NCBI RefSeq assembly: GCF_000149955.1
Contig: NC_030997.1
Span: forward strand, 372,001-436,000
DNA length: 64,000 nucleotides
Direction of reading: 5' to 3'
DNA from: Fusarium oxysporum f. sp. lycopersici 4287
Taxonomy: Eukaryota > Ascomycota > Sordariomycetes > Hypocreales > Nectriaceae
Each line of letters begins with the position of its first letter. Position 1 is the first letter of the stretch. Below the pieces are notes generated by a model. The model was not told the DNA's origin, made no database searches, and saw nothing but the letters and a program-made list of their open reading frames with translations. Position numbers and translations under genes: made by a program. Below are positions 33,462 to 44,539 of the stretch, one piece after another.

Positions 33462-35134
33462 ATGTCTTCACCAAAGGATCTCGCTCAGGTTGAGCACATC
33501 GATCCCGACAAGATGGCCTTTGACGAAGTTGAGCGCCCTGCTGCGCGCGAGGCCAATGATCGCGAACACACCCTCACTCTCCGCGAGGCACTTCGCCTGT
33601 ATCCCAAAGCCATTTCCTTCTCCCTCCTTTTCTCAACGGCTATCATCATGGAAGGTTATGATTTGAGTTTGTTGGGTAGCTTTTACGGTTATGATGCGTA
33701 AGTTGCAGTTAGCCTGATATCGACATTGTCGACCATGAAACTGACAACCTCCCCAGATTCAAGCAGAAATTCGGTAACGAAGTCGACTCGAACGGAAATC
33801 CTATTGTTTCGGCCGATTGGCAGACTTATATCCAAGTTGGTGGCATGTGCGGTCAGATCATTGGCCTTTACATCAACGGTTGGGTATCTGATGCTTTTGG
33901 TTACAAGAAGACCATGTTGGCGAGTCAGGTTCTTATGATTGGACTCATCTTCTTTCCCTTCTTTGCGCCAAACCTTCAGGTCCTCTTGGCTGGAAACATT
34001 CTTCTCGGTCTGCCCTGGGGTATTTTCCAGACTCTCACTCTCGCATATGCTTCTGATGTTGCGCCCGTTGTCCTAAGACCGTACCTAACTGCCTATGTCA
34101 ACCTTTGCTGGGTCATCGGTCAACTCATCGGCGCAGGCGTTCTTCGCGGGTTCAGCACCATGGGCGGTGATTGGTCCTACAGAATCCCTTTTGCTCTGCA
34201 GTGGGCTTGGCCTCCGTTCATCATGCTTGGTACCCTCTTCGCTCCTGAGTCTCCTTGGTGGCTTGTGCGAAAGGAGCGATACGAGGATGCTAAGCGATCT
34301 ATCCTTTCGCTCGTCACTCAGTGCGATGTTCCTTTTGATGCTGATGCTCAGGTTGAGCTTCTGAAGGCTACCAACCAGATGGAGATTGAGAACTCTGCTG
34401 GAACAAACTACTGGCACTGCTTCATGCGCAGCGATCTTCGACGAACTGAAGTCGCTTCCATCAGCTACACTGCCCAGGCTCTCTGCGGTAGCTCTCTCAT
34501 GGGCTACGCCGTTCAGTTCTACCTCGAAGCTGGTCTTTCCTCCGAGCGAGCTCTTGACTTCAACGTCATTCAATACTGTGTCGGTGCCGTCGGTGTCGTT
34601 CTATCCTGGTTCCTCATGTCTCGCTTCGGTCGTCGCCATATCTACATCTGCGGCATGGCATCTCTCTTCTTCATCCTCATCGCCGTCGGAGCCCTCGGCT
34701 TCGCCAAGAAGACTGAGCAAACCGGTTGGGCCATCGGTAGCTTGCTCGTCGTGTACACCTTTGTCTACGACATGACCATCGGCCCCATTGCTTATACCAT
34801 CGTCGCCGAGATCTCATCCACTCGTCTCAAGGCCAAGACTATTGTGTTGGCCCGTAACTTCAGCAACATCGCCGGTCTCGTCACCAACACCCTCATGCCC
34901 CGCATGCTCGGTCGCAACTCTTGGAACTGGGGCGCCAAGACTGGTCTGTTCTGGGCTGGATGGTGTCTGTTGATCTTCATCTGGGCCTTCTTCCGCCTTC
35001 CTGAGCCCAAGGGTCGAACATATGGTGAGCTCGATCTTCTCTTCGAGCACAAGGTTCCTGCGCGCAAGTTTGCTAGCACCAAGGTTGATCAGTTCCCTAC
35101 ATCTGGATCAACAGAGAAGGTTCAGGAGGAATAA
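33462..35134 (+). CDS. MFS sugar permease, alpha-glucoside type (537 aa)
   Basis: Two exons (33462-33697, 33757-35134) join at GYDA-FKQKFG in phase. I take the ATG at 33462. Markers: IIMEGYDLSLLGSFYGYDAF at TM1, SDAFGYKKTM in motif A, LPWGIFQTLTLAYASDVAPV at TM4-5, APESPWWLVRKERYEDAKRS before the loop, SRFGRRHIYICG in the second motif A, and PEPKGRTYGELDLLFEHKVP at the C-terminus. It resembles the permease at 18585-20402 in these motifs (PWGIFQTLT, YLTAxV, GVLRG) but is clearly diverged. Promoter palindromes plus CreA-type sites suggest specific induction combined with glucose repression. Transport of alpha-glucosides is the family default and is not shown here. Confidence 0.93.
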
Positions 35135-35673
35135 AAAGTTAAAGACTTATTGTATTTAGAAAACGCGCCTGAAGACATTGAAATGAGTCACTATTTGTAT
35201 TCTATAGCAATTTAGCGCAATACCTGATATCCATTGAAACGGCACATTGTCTCCTGCAAACGTGTTCCTTGATTATAAAACTTTCTCTCGCTACATATTT
35301 CTCCTCTCCATTTTGTGTTAACTGTGCCTATAAAATCGCAAATTCCACTGAGTTTGTCGCGACGTGGCAGACGCTTGGATATCGCAGGGCATTTGTCTTA
35401 GTCAGCAAAGGTGCCGCGATCCTAACCTCCGTCAACAGACCATTCGTCATTCATCGAATTGACATCTCCACAACGAGTCTCAAGTCCGATAATGTACGTC
35501 GTTGTAACCACTACGCCCATTGCTACAGGTGTTGGGCGTTAGGCGGTCTCTCAAACCTCCTCACGTTAGCGACCAATGCCAACGATTCCGCTTCACTCGA
35601 CTCCACTATGTCAACAACAGGCTATGTCCCTCCTGCCGATTAAACGGCCACTCAACATGAAGGAACACCCTCC
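35135..35673. other. intergenic, 539 nt
   Basis: This stretch contains the 3' region of the sugar permease and the sequence upstream of the broken APH gene. Short ORFs (for example 35269-35643) have no recognisable features. The lost N-terminus of the APH pseudogene may lie here in unrecognisable form. Confidence 0.45.
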
Positions 35674-36489
35674 TTGGCTATCAAGAATACATTCCCCCGT
35701 CGCTTAATGACACTTATAGTCCTCAAAACGTACGCTCGCTTCTACAATCACGATGGACCCTGCATATCCATCTCCAAATCTCTCATCGTCAAAAAGGGCC
35801 CATTCGTCCATCTCACCGAAGCAGCTACCATGCAATTTGTCGCTGTTAATACTTCTATTCCTGTACTGGCTGTTAACTGTTCGTTCGTACATAAGGACCG
35901 AGCATATATAGTTATGCAGCGCATTCGAGGAACTTCTCTCACAGAGGCCTGGAAAACTCTCTGCTGCTGATCTGTCAGACATCTTCGCCCAACTTCGGCG
36001 CATATTTCAGGTACTACGGGCTCTTGTGCCACCGGATGGGGTGGGGGTCCAGAGCTGTTTGGGCGGTTCATTACGTGACTCCCGGATACCGCCCTCAAGG
36101 CCTCGATTTGGGCCCTTCAAGACGATCCAGGATTTCCATCGATGGTTACGGGAAGACCTCGAGCCTGACAACCATCCAGATCGCTTCAAGGGACAGTTTT
36201 GGAAGGAGATAAAGGAAATGGTTATAAAACAAGACGCCTGTGGCCACAGCCGGTGTTCACGCATGGAGACCTTAACCCTTTTAACATCTTGGTGCGGGGC
36301 GACCAAGTCGTTGGTATCATTGATTGGGAGTTTGCTGGCTGGCATCCGTGTTACTGGGAGTATACCTCGGCATGGTATGGAAATCGTATTTGGCAGGGCC
36401 GGCAAGAGTTACTTGCGAAGTTCTTGGATGCATATCCTACAGAGCTGGAGATGGAGAAGACAAGGCAAAGATGGTGGGGTGATTTTTGA
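35674..36489 (+). pseudogene. broken aminoglycoside-phosphotransferase (APH) family kinase
   Basis: Three blocks of one APH-fold protein lie in three frames. Block 1 (35674-35955): ARFYNHDGPCISISKSL, HLTEAATMQFVA, then RAYIVMQRIRG. Block 2 (about 35957-36240): LSDIFAQLRRIFQVLR, then FHRWLREDLEPDNHPDRFKG. Block 3 (about 36245-36489): VFTHGDLNPFNILVRG (catalytic loop, HGD...N), GIIDWEFAGWHPCYWEY (DxE metal site) and a C-terminal helix ending RWWGDF. The first break is one extra base in the AAAA at 35953-35956; the second lies near 36235-36250. The N-terminus before ARFYN is poorly preserved. An intact, only distantly similar APH gene is at 43466-44539. Confidence 0.8.
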
Positions 36490-36838
36490 GTACAAGTAGA
36501 CATTACCAGCTAAGTTATAACCCCTCTTTCTTGGCATGTTACGTATCGGTTTTGGCTAAACAGAAGCTGAAAAAGTTGAAACGTTCTGATCTGAGACATA
36601 CTAATCGAGTCGTAGGTGCTGGGTTGCTTCAACAACAACAGCAAGCCCCCAGGTTGAGATCTTTTGAGATTTTGGAAATTTACTAAAATAAAAGAGCGTC
36701 GATTAAATAAACAAAAGCAACTAGCGAGTGAAAACTGAGCCGCACCATAAGTACACCCTAGGATCCGTCCTGGTTCATTCTCCTAGCTCCAATTTCCAGA
36801 TCAAAACTCCCATCAAGTACGTCATTTAGATATCAATT
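36490..36838. other. intergenic, 349 nt
   Basis: This convergent 3' region between the APH pseudogene and the secreted protein is AT-rich. Nothing coding is seen. Confidence 0.5.
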
Positions 36839-37713
36839 CTAACACTTGACATTCTCGTTGCCAGTGCTGCAGCCTGTGTTCAAGTTCTTGCCAGGATTAG
36901 AACTACAACTCGTTAGCTTCGTGCCTCATAGACAACAAAATTTAACATACCCATCAGTTGGAGCTTTGACAAATCCAGCCTCTTCCCAGTCACCAAGACA
37001 CTTCTGACCAGACGCTCCGCACGACTGGCACATTCTCTTCCACATATGTGCTATTCCAGTTAGTCATTTCTGAAAAGAAACAAGAGGGTATACATACCTT
37101 CTCCCAGATATTTCTGGGCCCAGATCTGACCGACTGATCCAGCAGGGATGTTACAGTCAATCTTGCCACCATCAGTCCAAGTGTTTGTAACAGCAAGGCC
37201 GAGAGAGACGCCCAGCACATCCTTGATAGGGTTCCAATCTAAACCCCCTGAGACCTCAACTGAAACTGATTTGGACCAGCTAATAGTTCGGGTGCCTGAG
37301 CCCTCACTCAATCCAGTGTAGAGACACCCGGAAGCTGTCTCCCATGGACCCCAGTAGGATTGGGAATCACGAGCCTGCCACTGGTCATAGACATAGCAAG
37401 GGCCTGTATATTGACGCTTGGACTTGTCATCTTTAGTTTCTTTGTCTTCGACGACTGAGACGCTAGACAATGGTACGAAGGACTGTTTGTCCTTCAGATA
37501 GACAACGCTATCTGAGTTAGGGTGTTTCTTGATGTAGTCATTGAGATCCCCCGAGTCTATGATGAGGTCTTTGGGGTGATTGGCTAGGGCACGAGCGTGA
37601 AGCTCATCAGCATGAATTTCCCTGGACTGCAGGTCTTGGGAAGTGGTAAGAAGGCCAGTAGGAGAGGCACTGCCGAGGCTAGTGAGGGCCAAGAGGAAGA
37701 AGCTGGGATGCAT
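36839..37713 (-). CDS. secreted Cys-containing protein (259 aa), effector-like
   Basis: Exons are 37098-37713, 36951-37050 and 36839-36902; introns GTATGT...TAG keep phase. I start at the ATG at 37713, which opens a signal peptide (MHPSFFLLALTSLGSASP). A propeptide-like region of ~90 residues ends in KSKRQ, a possible Kex2 site (KR), before the mature part starting YTGPCYVYDQWQARDSQSYWG. The mature region is Trp/Tyr-rich with SGCLYTGLSEGSGTRTISW and VSLGLAVTNTWTDGG, then a Cys-rich tail (WKRMCQSCGASGQKC, CSTGNENVKC). I recognise the general type of secreted fungal protein but no named domain. A host-interaction role is an inference from secretion and Cys content. Confidence 0.78.
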
Positions 37714-39234
37714 GTTGGGCAATGCTGAGTGCAGTTTGTAAGTTGAAGTGGTGAGATGCTTTGGTGATGATAGCAAGGCAGTGAGGAATCAGTGAGGTTT
37801 TATAATTGAAGAAGTACTAGAATATTCCAAGTCAAGTCATATCTTGACAACTCTGTTTGAAAACCTGTTCATTCGAAGGATTTGCCCGACTCCAGCAATT
37901 TTCACAATCATCCCATTGAAGCTATCATCAATTACATCAGTGACCAGACCAACACAATCCATCTCGACTCTAAACGGAAGTGATCTCATCGTCTCAGGAG
38001 ATCAGCAATACTTGCACAACTGCCGATATGCATAATTGCATATGTCAGCCTGGAAGGATTTTTAAAGTTTCGGACTCTAGGCTCTCGCATTGGGATTAAG
38101 CTTATTGGACGAACTAGCGCAGGGCACTTTACGAACTACTCAAATAGGAATGCTGTGCTAGAACGGAATTCCGGCATATTTTGCATGGCTACTAAAATCC
38201 TTTGCGATCCTATGCAAGGCATGGCATGACTGTTATGCATGTAATGGTAGTAAGCGGGCACATGAAAGTGGTGATGCCATCAGATGGGGCGATAATCGAA
38301 CCAGTTCAGGACGAAAGCATGCCCATCCCACTGTACAGTAAAAGGCATTGCATACCGTTTCAATGTAGCTTATGTATCTTTTAAGATGTTCAGCGTAAGA
38401 TAGAAGTGAAATAGCTGTTGAAGTATTCACCAAGAACATAATGAGAGAGCAGTAACTATGTCTCAATACATAATGATACAGAACGCTTTTAAGGTGACTT
38501 ATCATTCAATTCTCACTATGGCTGTTTCAAGTCAGCGACAAAAGTCGCAAACAATACAATCTAGTTATAGGATTCATGAATTACACACGCTTACACAAGT
38601 CCAGAAGTGATCCGCCTTAGGATCGTACCAATGATGTAAACAGCAAGGGACATGGGTTTGCGGCATTTAGAGCTAGACCACTCAGAGGCTGGGGAAGGTC
38701 GCGGGGGATTGGGGGCCGTGCAAGAACACGAGATCTATACCCCCGAAACTGAAGGCAAGGCAACATGGCATGCCTTAGGGCTGACTGATCTGCATGCACT
38801 TTAATCTGAAACAAGTTTGTGAGCCTAAGTCTCTTAGAGGACCATACTATGACAGTGGAGAAATGCTGTGTTCAAGGAATAGCTTCATTGTAGCCGGGCG
38901 ACATTGACTTCCTGTCTGAAGGATCCGCCACATACCATTGCCAGTAGAGCTCAAGAAACAAGAAACCAGAGGGGCACAGCCTACCAGTCGCCCTACACCG
39001 ATGCATTCCCTCTGATCCCATCTTGCGTCTCATGTTTGCAAAGCTTTATGAGATCCTGGTTTTGAAGAGTCGTCAGGTGATTAGGGGAGGTAAAGACATC
39101 TATTCCATGTGATGAGACGATTTAGGTAAATTTAGGATAAGTTAGGTACATTTAGTATAGACTTAGTGGGTCTTTAGATAAGTGATATCCTAATATTAGG
39201 TCAGAACGTTCTGGCCTAGAAGCAGTAATGAGAG
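37714..39234. other. intergenic, 1.5 kb
   Basis: This is the promoter side of the secreted-protein gene, followed by AT-rich noncoding DNA. Only short ORFs are present. A copy of the dispersed repeat lies at its right end (39121-39190). Confidence 0.45.
39121..39190 (+). repeat. AT-rich dispersed repeat, copy A
   Basis: This copy contains TTTAGGTAAATTTAGG, then TTTAGTATAGACTTAGTGGG and TCTTTAGATAAGT. It aligns with the reverse strand of 42454-42526 and with the shorter copies at 48529 and 52224. It ends 45 nt before the start of the broken gene at 39235. Confidence 0.65.
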
Positions 39235-40169
39235 ATGATGGCCTCACAGACCAAACGGCAATCACAGTACGTTGCCACATTGCGGCCAGGTTCTTTGTTT
39301 TGTCTGGTGGCGGCACAGGACCCGATCATTAAGTGGAACGAGTCGAGGGGACGTCCTGTCGATGTCATTCGTGAACACGAATTAATCTGTTATCTCCGTA
39401 CGTTAATCGAGCTTGGCGAACGCATGGAATGGAGGGGTAACGCATACAACTCTCCAATGGTTGTGGGAAGACAACCCGATATGCAGTCCTTGCCAACGAG
39501 CTTCAATACTGGCCAGCGAGATGTCACTTCCACTGCTTAACCACGGAATGCAAACTTATCCGTATCGCGTTCAAAAGGATGAGGTCCATGGCCAGGTAAC
39601 GTTGGAGGCAGATTGGGAACGAGATAATTCACACTGGCTCAACAGTCTCACAGACCAACATGTCAACCTGCAGGTCCCACGGGATTATGTCAACGCAAGC
39701 ATCACACCAGAATTAATGTCGATCATAACGAAGGACTGGCGAAATACGCTCTTTATCTGGACAAAGCCCCATTACCCTGAATCCAATCTTTATATGTTCG
39801 ATTTGCCGCACGAACGCCAGATGATCCATCACGATACGACTTGCGGTCAATGGTTCTCCGAAGAGGTTGACTGGACAAGGAAGGTCATCCACCGGATTGA
39901 AAGAGCAATCCTTAATTCCAAACCGATAGCGGAGTCGTCAAAGAGACCAAGAAGACTGTCGACTATTCTCCTACCGTGACTACGGAATGGGGATCTATCG
40001 ACAGATGCTGGACTCAATCTACAACCACGAAGACGCCACAGCAGTCACCCGCCAAAAGATGTCAGATATCTTTCGCAAAAACGAAGCAATCAGCGAAGAA
40101 GAGGAGCGCAGGCCCAGATTGAGGAAGCTGGTAGTGCGGGGGTCTTGGCAACTGACCCCGTACATATGA
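39235..40169 (+). pseudogene. broken gene of unknown function
   Basis: Three consecutive open blocks in different frames look like parts of one protein. Block 1 starts at the ATG at 39235 and runs to about 39420 (QYVATLRPGSLFCLVAAQDP, IREHELICYLRTLIELGERM). Block 2 (about 39535-39975) reads TYPYRVQKDEVHGQVTLEADW, NSLTDQHVNLQVPRDYVN, FIWTKPHYPESNLYMFD and WFSEEVDWTRKVIHRIERAIL. Block 3 (about 39970-40169) reads YRDYGMGIYRQMLDSIY and ends VVRGSWQLTPYI. A 50-nt GTAACG...CAG stretch could join blocks 1 and 2, but no splice phase I tried restores the entire frame, and the block 2/3 change needs an indel near 39960. I do not recognise the family. Confidence 0.55.
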
Positions 40170-40753
40170 GACAACAATCAGCCCACCAAAGATTTATAAG
40201 AATCCAATATACTATTAAAGACAGTAAAGAAATAGACCAAGTACCTCGCTTGCGAGTGCAGCATCACAGTCGAAGAGCAGACATATTAGCTTAAACAACT
40301 ATCTACTCCAGTAGCAGCCATTATCGAAGCTAAAAAGCCCATTTAAAAGCATATCGGAATCACATTCTAGATATTTAAGATATAAGGACTTCTGAAGCTC
40401 GCTTATATCTGCAGAGGGAAGCCATTGACAAGCTTCTCGAGTCAGTCTAACCTGATCTATTTGAGCCACGCACTGGGAGAGCGCAACAGATTCTACTTGA
40501 ACGATTCATTTAGCATCAAGAAAGACGTTTGTAGAGGTGAACAGAGCATATGGCTGAGTATTGCCCAAGGCGCAGCACACGAAATGGGAGGAGAGACAGA
40601 ACCTTGAAGACGTACGTGGCATAGTATCCGACCATGAACCAACGAGAAGAAAAATCGGAAAAGAACTAAAAAGAAAATAAGAGTATCCAGTTACGCATAC
40701 AAGATAAGAGAAGCAGTTAAGGCCGTAGTTTAATACAGGCAATTAGCTATTTC
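40170..40753. other. intergenic, 584 nt
   Basis: This convergent region is AT-rich and contains no supported gene. Confidence 0.5.
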
Positions 40754-41941
40754 TCAGAATCCCAGGTCCTTCTCAAACTTTTCCCACTTCGTACCAATTG
40801 GCTGAATAAGCGTAAAAGCCGCACCAGTCTGATTCATCTCCTGCACCCCATTAGTTAAATACAGCGGCGTCATCTCTCCATCATCACTAAAGAACAGCTT
40901 CGGTCTCTCCCTTCTCTTGAACACCTGCCACGATCCATCTGTAAAAGTGACATTTGAGCTAAAAGCCTCCTGGAGCTTGAAATGCCACGGTCCTGTGAGC
41001 TTTCGCGAGAAGAGATGGGATCCAACACGGGGCCATTGCTGTTTATCATTCTCAACGTAGTCTATCATCCAATGGTTTATGGAGTGCCAGTTCCCTCGCT
41101 TGTCGCGCCATATGAAAGGGTCCTCGGTCCATTCTGGGTTTTCTTGCTCTGTGACGTTCCATGTTGCTTGATATTTGAGCTTATAGTCACTGTTCCAAGA
41201 CTTCGCAGTGAAGATTGAATAGTCTTTGATACCAAGCACTATTTCGCCTGTTGGGTTGTTGCGCGTCCAGAGAGGGAATGCGGAGGGGTTGGTAGCGTGA
41301 ATACCTGCTGGACGGTCACTGTCAAGGATCATCTTGAATGGCGACCATGGGCCACGAATATCGTCAGCAGCCGAAACAGAAATATTGTTGGGCCACCTGG
41401 TGTAGCTGATGCTTTCGCACTTTGTAAACCTCTTATCATATTCCACGCCAATGCTGTATAACAGGTACTTCTTATCAGCCTGGCTCCAGACGATATCTGG
41501 ATTATGCGCGAAGTTCTTCGATACGTCCTGAGCATACTTGTATGGTCCTTGAGGCCCGCTATGAGATTCAGCACGGATGATGTAAGAATGAGGACGCCAG
41601 CCCTTCAGACCGCATCCATGACTGAACTGCACTGTGAATAGATGGAATAGTCGCTTGTTGTCACGATCTTGGATAATTCGACCTCCCCAAGAGGCATTAG
41701 GCCATATACCGAAATCGCCAGGACTTGGAGGCTCGTATGTATGGTTGTAGCCAGTGTATCGTGTTGCCGGAGCAAGATCAAGACGGCCGCAATCGCCGCC
41801 TATCCAGCCTGGATCACAACGGCAGGCCTTTTTCCATCTCGAACATATTCCGTTCAGACTGCAGTCTTCGTCATTCTTACAAGCGTTCGCGAAGCCGATG
41901 GAGAGAAGAGTCAGGAGGTGGAAGAGATACAAAGAACGCAT
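40754..41941 (-). CDS. secreted EGF-like plus five-bladed beta-propeller (GH43-like) protein (395 aa)
   Basis: A single exon encodes a signal peptide (MRSLYLFHLLTLLSIGFANA) and an EGF-like module at about residues 21-52 (CKNDEDCSLNGICS, then CRCDPGWIGGDC). The remainder has blade-like repeats with acidic turns such as NASWGGRIIQDRDNKRLFHL, HNPDIVWSQADKKYLLYSIG, IHATNPSAFPLW and EWTEDPFIWRDKRGNWHSI. HNPD and EDPF turns are in the style of GH43/GH62 five-bladed propellers, and the acidic residues could be catalytic. N-glycosylation sequons occur (NHT, NAS, NIS, NVT). Enzymatic activity is an inference. It is intact and sits among broken genes. Confidence 0.78.
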   Translation of the reverse strand: MRSLYLFHLLTLLSIGFANACKNDEDCSLNGICSRWKKACRCDPGWIGGDCGRLDLAPATRYTGYNHTYEPPSPGDFGIWPNASWGGRIIQDRDNKRLFHLFTVQFSHGCGLKGWRPHSYIIRAESHSGPQGPYKYAQDVSKNFAHNPDIVWSQADKKYLLYSIGVEYDKRFTKCESISYTRWPNNISVSAADDIRGPWSPFKMILDSDRPAGIHATNPSAFPLWTRNNPTGEIVLGIKDYSIFTAKSWNSDYKLKYQATWNVTEQENPEWTEDPFIWRDKRGNWHSINHWMIDYVENDKQQWPRVGSHLFSRKLTGPWHFKLQEAFSSNVTFTDGSWQVFKRRERPKLFFSDDGEMTPLYLTNGVQEMNQTGAAFTLIQPIGTKWEKFEKDLGF

Positions 41942-42681
41942 GATGTTTTGAGTATGAGCGACTCAAAGCCTTAATGTCACAAGTTGACCTTGTTGAGCTG
42001 ATGGGCAAAACGTTCTTATTCTACTTGTAATCAGAATTCCGTGGCAAATCAGTATTCTGGAACATCCACGTCTGATAGGAGGATTATCTCACGCCTCAAT
42101 CATGCATACACCTGCGGAGGATCATCTTGCTGCTTACTCTCAAAGGCCTCCACCCCGCAACTGCTCTGAAGATCAACGGAGTAGCTCGGTGCAATTCTTA
42201 CCGAAATGCATAACGCTCAGAAGACGTCATATATTGATTTCAAGCAGGATTTCCAGAGGTCGCGCCAACATGTCTTAGCATGTGTATCTTGATTAACCGT
42301 TTAGTCCTTCCTGATGGTATCAACATTGCCTCCACCCATAAGCAGAGCTTACTAGCGAATGAAATTATTAATTTGTCTTCCTCTTTCTATGCAAGAGAGT
42401 CCTAACATGATAAAGCAAGAAAACACAGAACTTGAGTCTAAATCTTGACATTCACTAATCTAAAGTCTACTAAACTTTGACTAAATCTATACTAAGTTTG
42501 CCTAAAGTTACCTAAGCTTTATATAAAGAAAAGAGGTAAGTGTCGTGATTTGCGGTTTCGTTCTTATGCGAACCGAACGTATTTCAGCGGGCGCCCCACT
42601 TGCGCGCCTGAATACAAATCACAACAACAAGGCTTTCAACTCTACAAAACGCGCTTCCTCGATATTCGTCTCCCTTCCGCT
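41942..42681. other. intergenic, 740 nt
   Basis: This region carries the propeller-gene promoter and a reverse-orientation dispersed repeat (42454-42526). No gene is supported. Confidence 0.5.
42454..42526 (-). repeat. AT-rich dispersed repeat, copy B (reverse)
   Basis: Read on the minus strand it gives CTTAGGTAACTTTAGGCAAA, then TTAGTATAGATTTAGTC and TAGACTTTAGATTAGT, matching copy A along its length with scattered differences. Confidence 0.65.
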
Positions 42682-43001
42682 ATGAAGGGCTCCCTGCTCC
42701 TGTTCGCCCTCGTGGTGCCCTTTGTCTGCCTTTGCTGGGTGCCAATACTGGAGGCAGCACTACCAGCTCCTCTACCGCCAACCAAGTCATCTGGGCCTCC
42801 GATTGCGTTGACAGTGTCGTCTCTAACTATATGCCTGTACTGATCAACGAGCTGCAAAACATTGATACCGATAACGTGACCTCTCCCGCGAACACAATCG
42901 CGGAACCTACCACTGTCGGAACCAAAACGAACAAGATGCTTGCATGGATGGTTCTAGCCCTCCCTTGCCTCCGTGGCCTGTTTCGTCTGTCTTTGTTATA
43001 G
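42682..43001 (+). pseudogene. small secreted/GPI-like protein with frameshift
   Basis: The ATG at 42682 opens a strong signal peptide (MKGSLLLFALVVPFVCL). About codon 17 (42728-42735) the sensible sequence moves to another frame: LLGANTGGSTTSSSTANQV, WASDCVDSVVSNYMPVLINE, NIDTDNVTSPANTIAEPTT, then a hydrophobic C-terminus (MLAWMVLALPCLRGLFRL). Signal peptide, Ser/Thr-rich middle and hydrophobic end suggest a small GPI-anchored surface protein of ~106 aa broken by one indel. No plausible intron explains the shift. Confidence 0.5.
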
Positions 43002-43465
43002 TGGCAACATAAAAAGAGTAGATGAGATTGAGAGAAATACGAGACTGTAAAACTGATAGTTAGCCCGTACTGTAGTGGTCAAATAGTGAAGGTGAGATGA
43101 CCAGCTAATTGTGCTGAAGTGAGCTTGAAAATGAGATTTAATAGGCCTTGATTCGGCTAAGATGAGATAGCTGAAGAGAGACCAATTTATCTAGGTGACT
43201 CGCTTTACGTAAGAGAGATAGCGCTAATATGAGCATGGCCAGGTCGATCTGGACCATAGACTTCCTGACAGATGGTCTAGCATTAGTCTATTCTCACTCC
43301 CCCAACTTCTTCAATATTTTCTTACCCCGTTGACATGACCTTCTTTCAGCTTCTTGTTCCATCTGTTTCACCTTTTAAATTCACCCAGGCAACCACCAAG
43401 GAGCAATCTTTTTCAACCCAATTCTTCCAGCAATGCCATCTGCTCCCAATGATCTTCCTTGATTC
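43002..43465. other. intergenic, 464 nt
   Basis: This convergent region has no supported coding sequence. Confidence 0.5.
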
Positions 43466-44539
43466 CTACCAAGGTGTTGGTATACCATTGCTCTCCAGTC
43501 GCTTCAAATAGACGTCGTACATAACTTTGGGCCAATCGCCGTCGTTGGCGATGCAGTCATTCAGGAATTCGTCGAGCGGTGGAAAGAAGCCAGAGAACTC
43601 GAAGTCCACGATGCCAGTGATCTGAGGAGGTTGGCCAGACACGAGGACGTTTCTTGGGGATACATCGTAGTGAGTGAACACGAATAAGTCGTCTTTGGTA
43701 TTTAAGCTACTGACTTTGGGAAGGACCTGTAGTATGAAGTCTTGAAGAGGCTGCATGAGATCTCTGTTTGGTGCAAACGTCTCGTTCGTCTGCAAAGTCT
43801 TCATCTTGTTCTCTATCCTGAGCTTGTAGTACTCTGCAAGGGAAGCAATACCATCTTGGCAATGGAGCTCTTCTCCAAGCATGCCTCTGATGAGAAACTG
43901 CATTTCAATGGCGCTATTCGAGCTTGGGATTGTGACGTCAGGCTGGCAGTCCATTTCATGAAAGCAAATGTTCCCAGTAAAGCTTTGAAGAGGGACGTCC
44001 CGCCGCCAATTGGTAACATGATCTGCCAACTGTGTCGCCAGATGAAACTTGTCGTCATTGCTGAGTGCAGATAAGTCGATGGGCTTTCCGGGAACTCTCG
44101 TCATCAATATCCAACCACCCGGACTATCATCCGTAACATTGAGCTTCACCTCACCCCGCTGCGCGTCTTTGGTATCGATAGTCAATCCATCCTGAGACCA
44201 AGCTATCGCACGAGGCGCTGGAATCTCAGGGCAAAAGTGCTCCAGCAGGCGTAGACAAGAAACCTCATTTTGTATTTTCTCCGACCCAAATCCTCGACCA
44301 TTGATCTTGACAACAAGCTTATCAATATGCGCTAACTCGTTGCCGTTCTGGGATTCTCTATGACATTGAAGATAGTAGATCCGGTTGTTGAAGGACTTCA
44401 AAGACGGAAGAGCCTCCAATTCTATGTGGGTAGTGTCGGGAAGTACGTGGCGCACCAAACGGTTGATGCTCTCACTGGACATGCGCACACCAAAGTTTGG
44501 ATGATGGGGCGGTGTTGATGGTCGCGGATCTGATGACAT
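43466..44539 (-). CDS. aminoglycoside-phosphotransferase-fold kinase (357 aa)
   Basis: A single exon carries the APH/choline-kinase fold. Markers: IDKLVVKINGRG (ATP-binding Lys), GGWILMTRVPGKPID (hinge), FTHYDVSPRNVLVSG (catalytic H-x-D-x4-N) and GIVDFEFSGFFPPLDEF (metal-binding DFE). Relatives are expanded in filamentous fungi, phosphorylate unknown small molecules, and are usually intracellular. It is intact, unlike the broken APH gene 7 kb upstream, and the two differ enough that they are not recent duplicates. The N-terminal MSSDPRPSTPPHHPNFG is likely disordered. Confidence 0.85.
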   Translation of the reverse strand: MSSDPRPSTPPHHPNFGVRMSSESINRLVRHVLPDTTHIELEALPSLKSFNNRIYYLQCHRESQNGNELAHIDKLVVKINGRGFGSEKIQNEVSCLRLLEHFCPEIPAPRAIAWSQDGLTIDTKDAQRGEVKLNVTDDSPGGWILMTRVPGKPIDLSALSNDDKFHLATQLADHVTNWRRDVPLQSFTGNICFHEMDCQPDVTIPSSNSAIEMQFLIRGMLGEELHCQDGIASLAEYYKLRIENKMKTLQTNETFAPNRDLMQPLQDFILQVLPKVSSLNTKDDLFVFTHYDVSPRNVLVSGQPPQITGIVDFEFSGFFPPLDEFLNDCIANDGDWPKVMYDVYLKRLESNGIPTPW

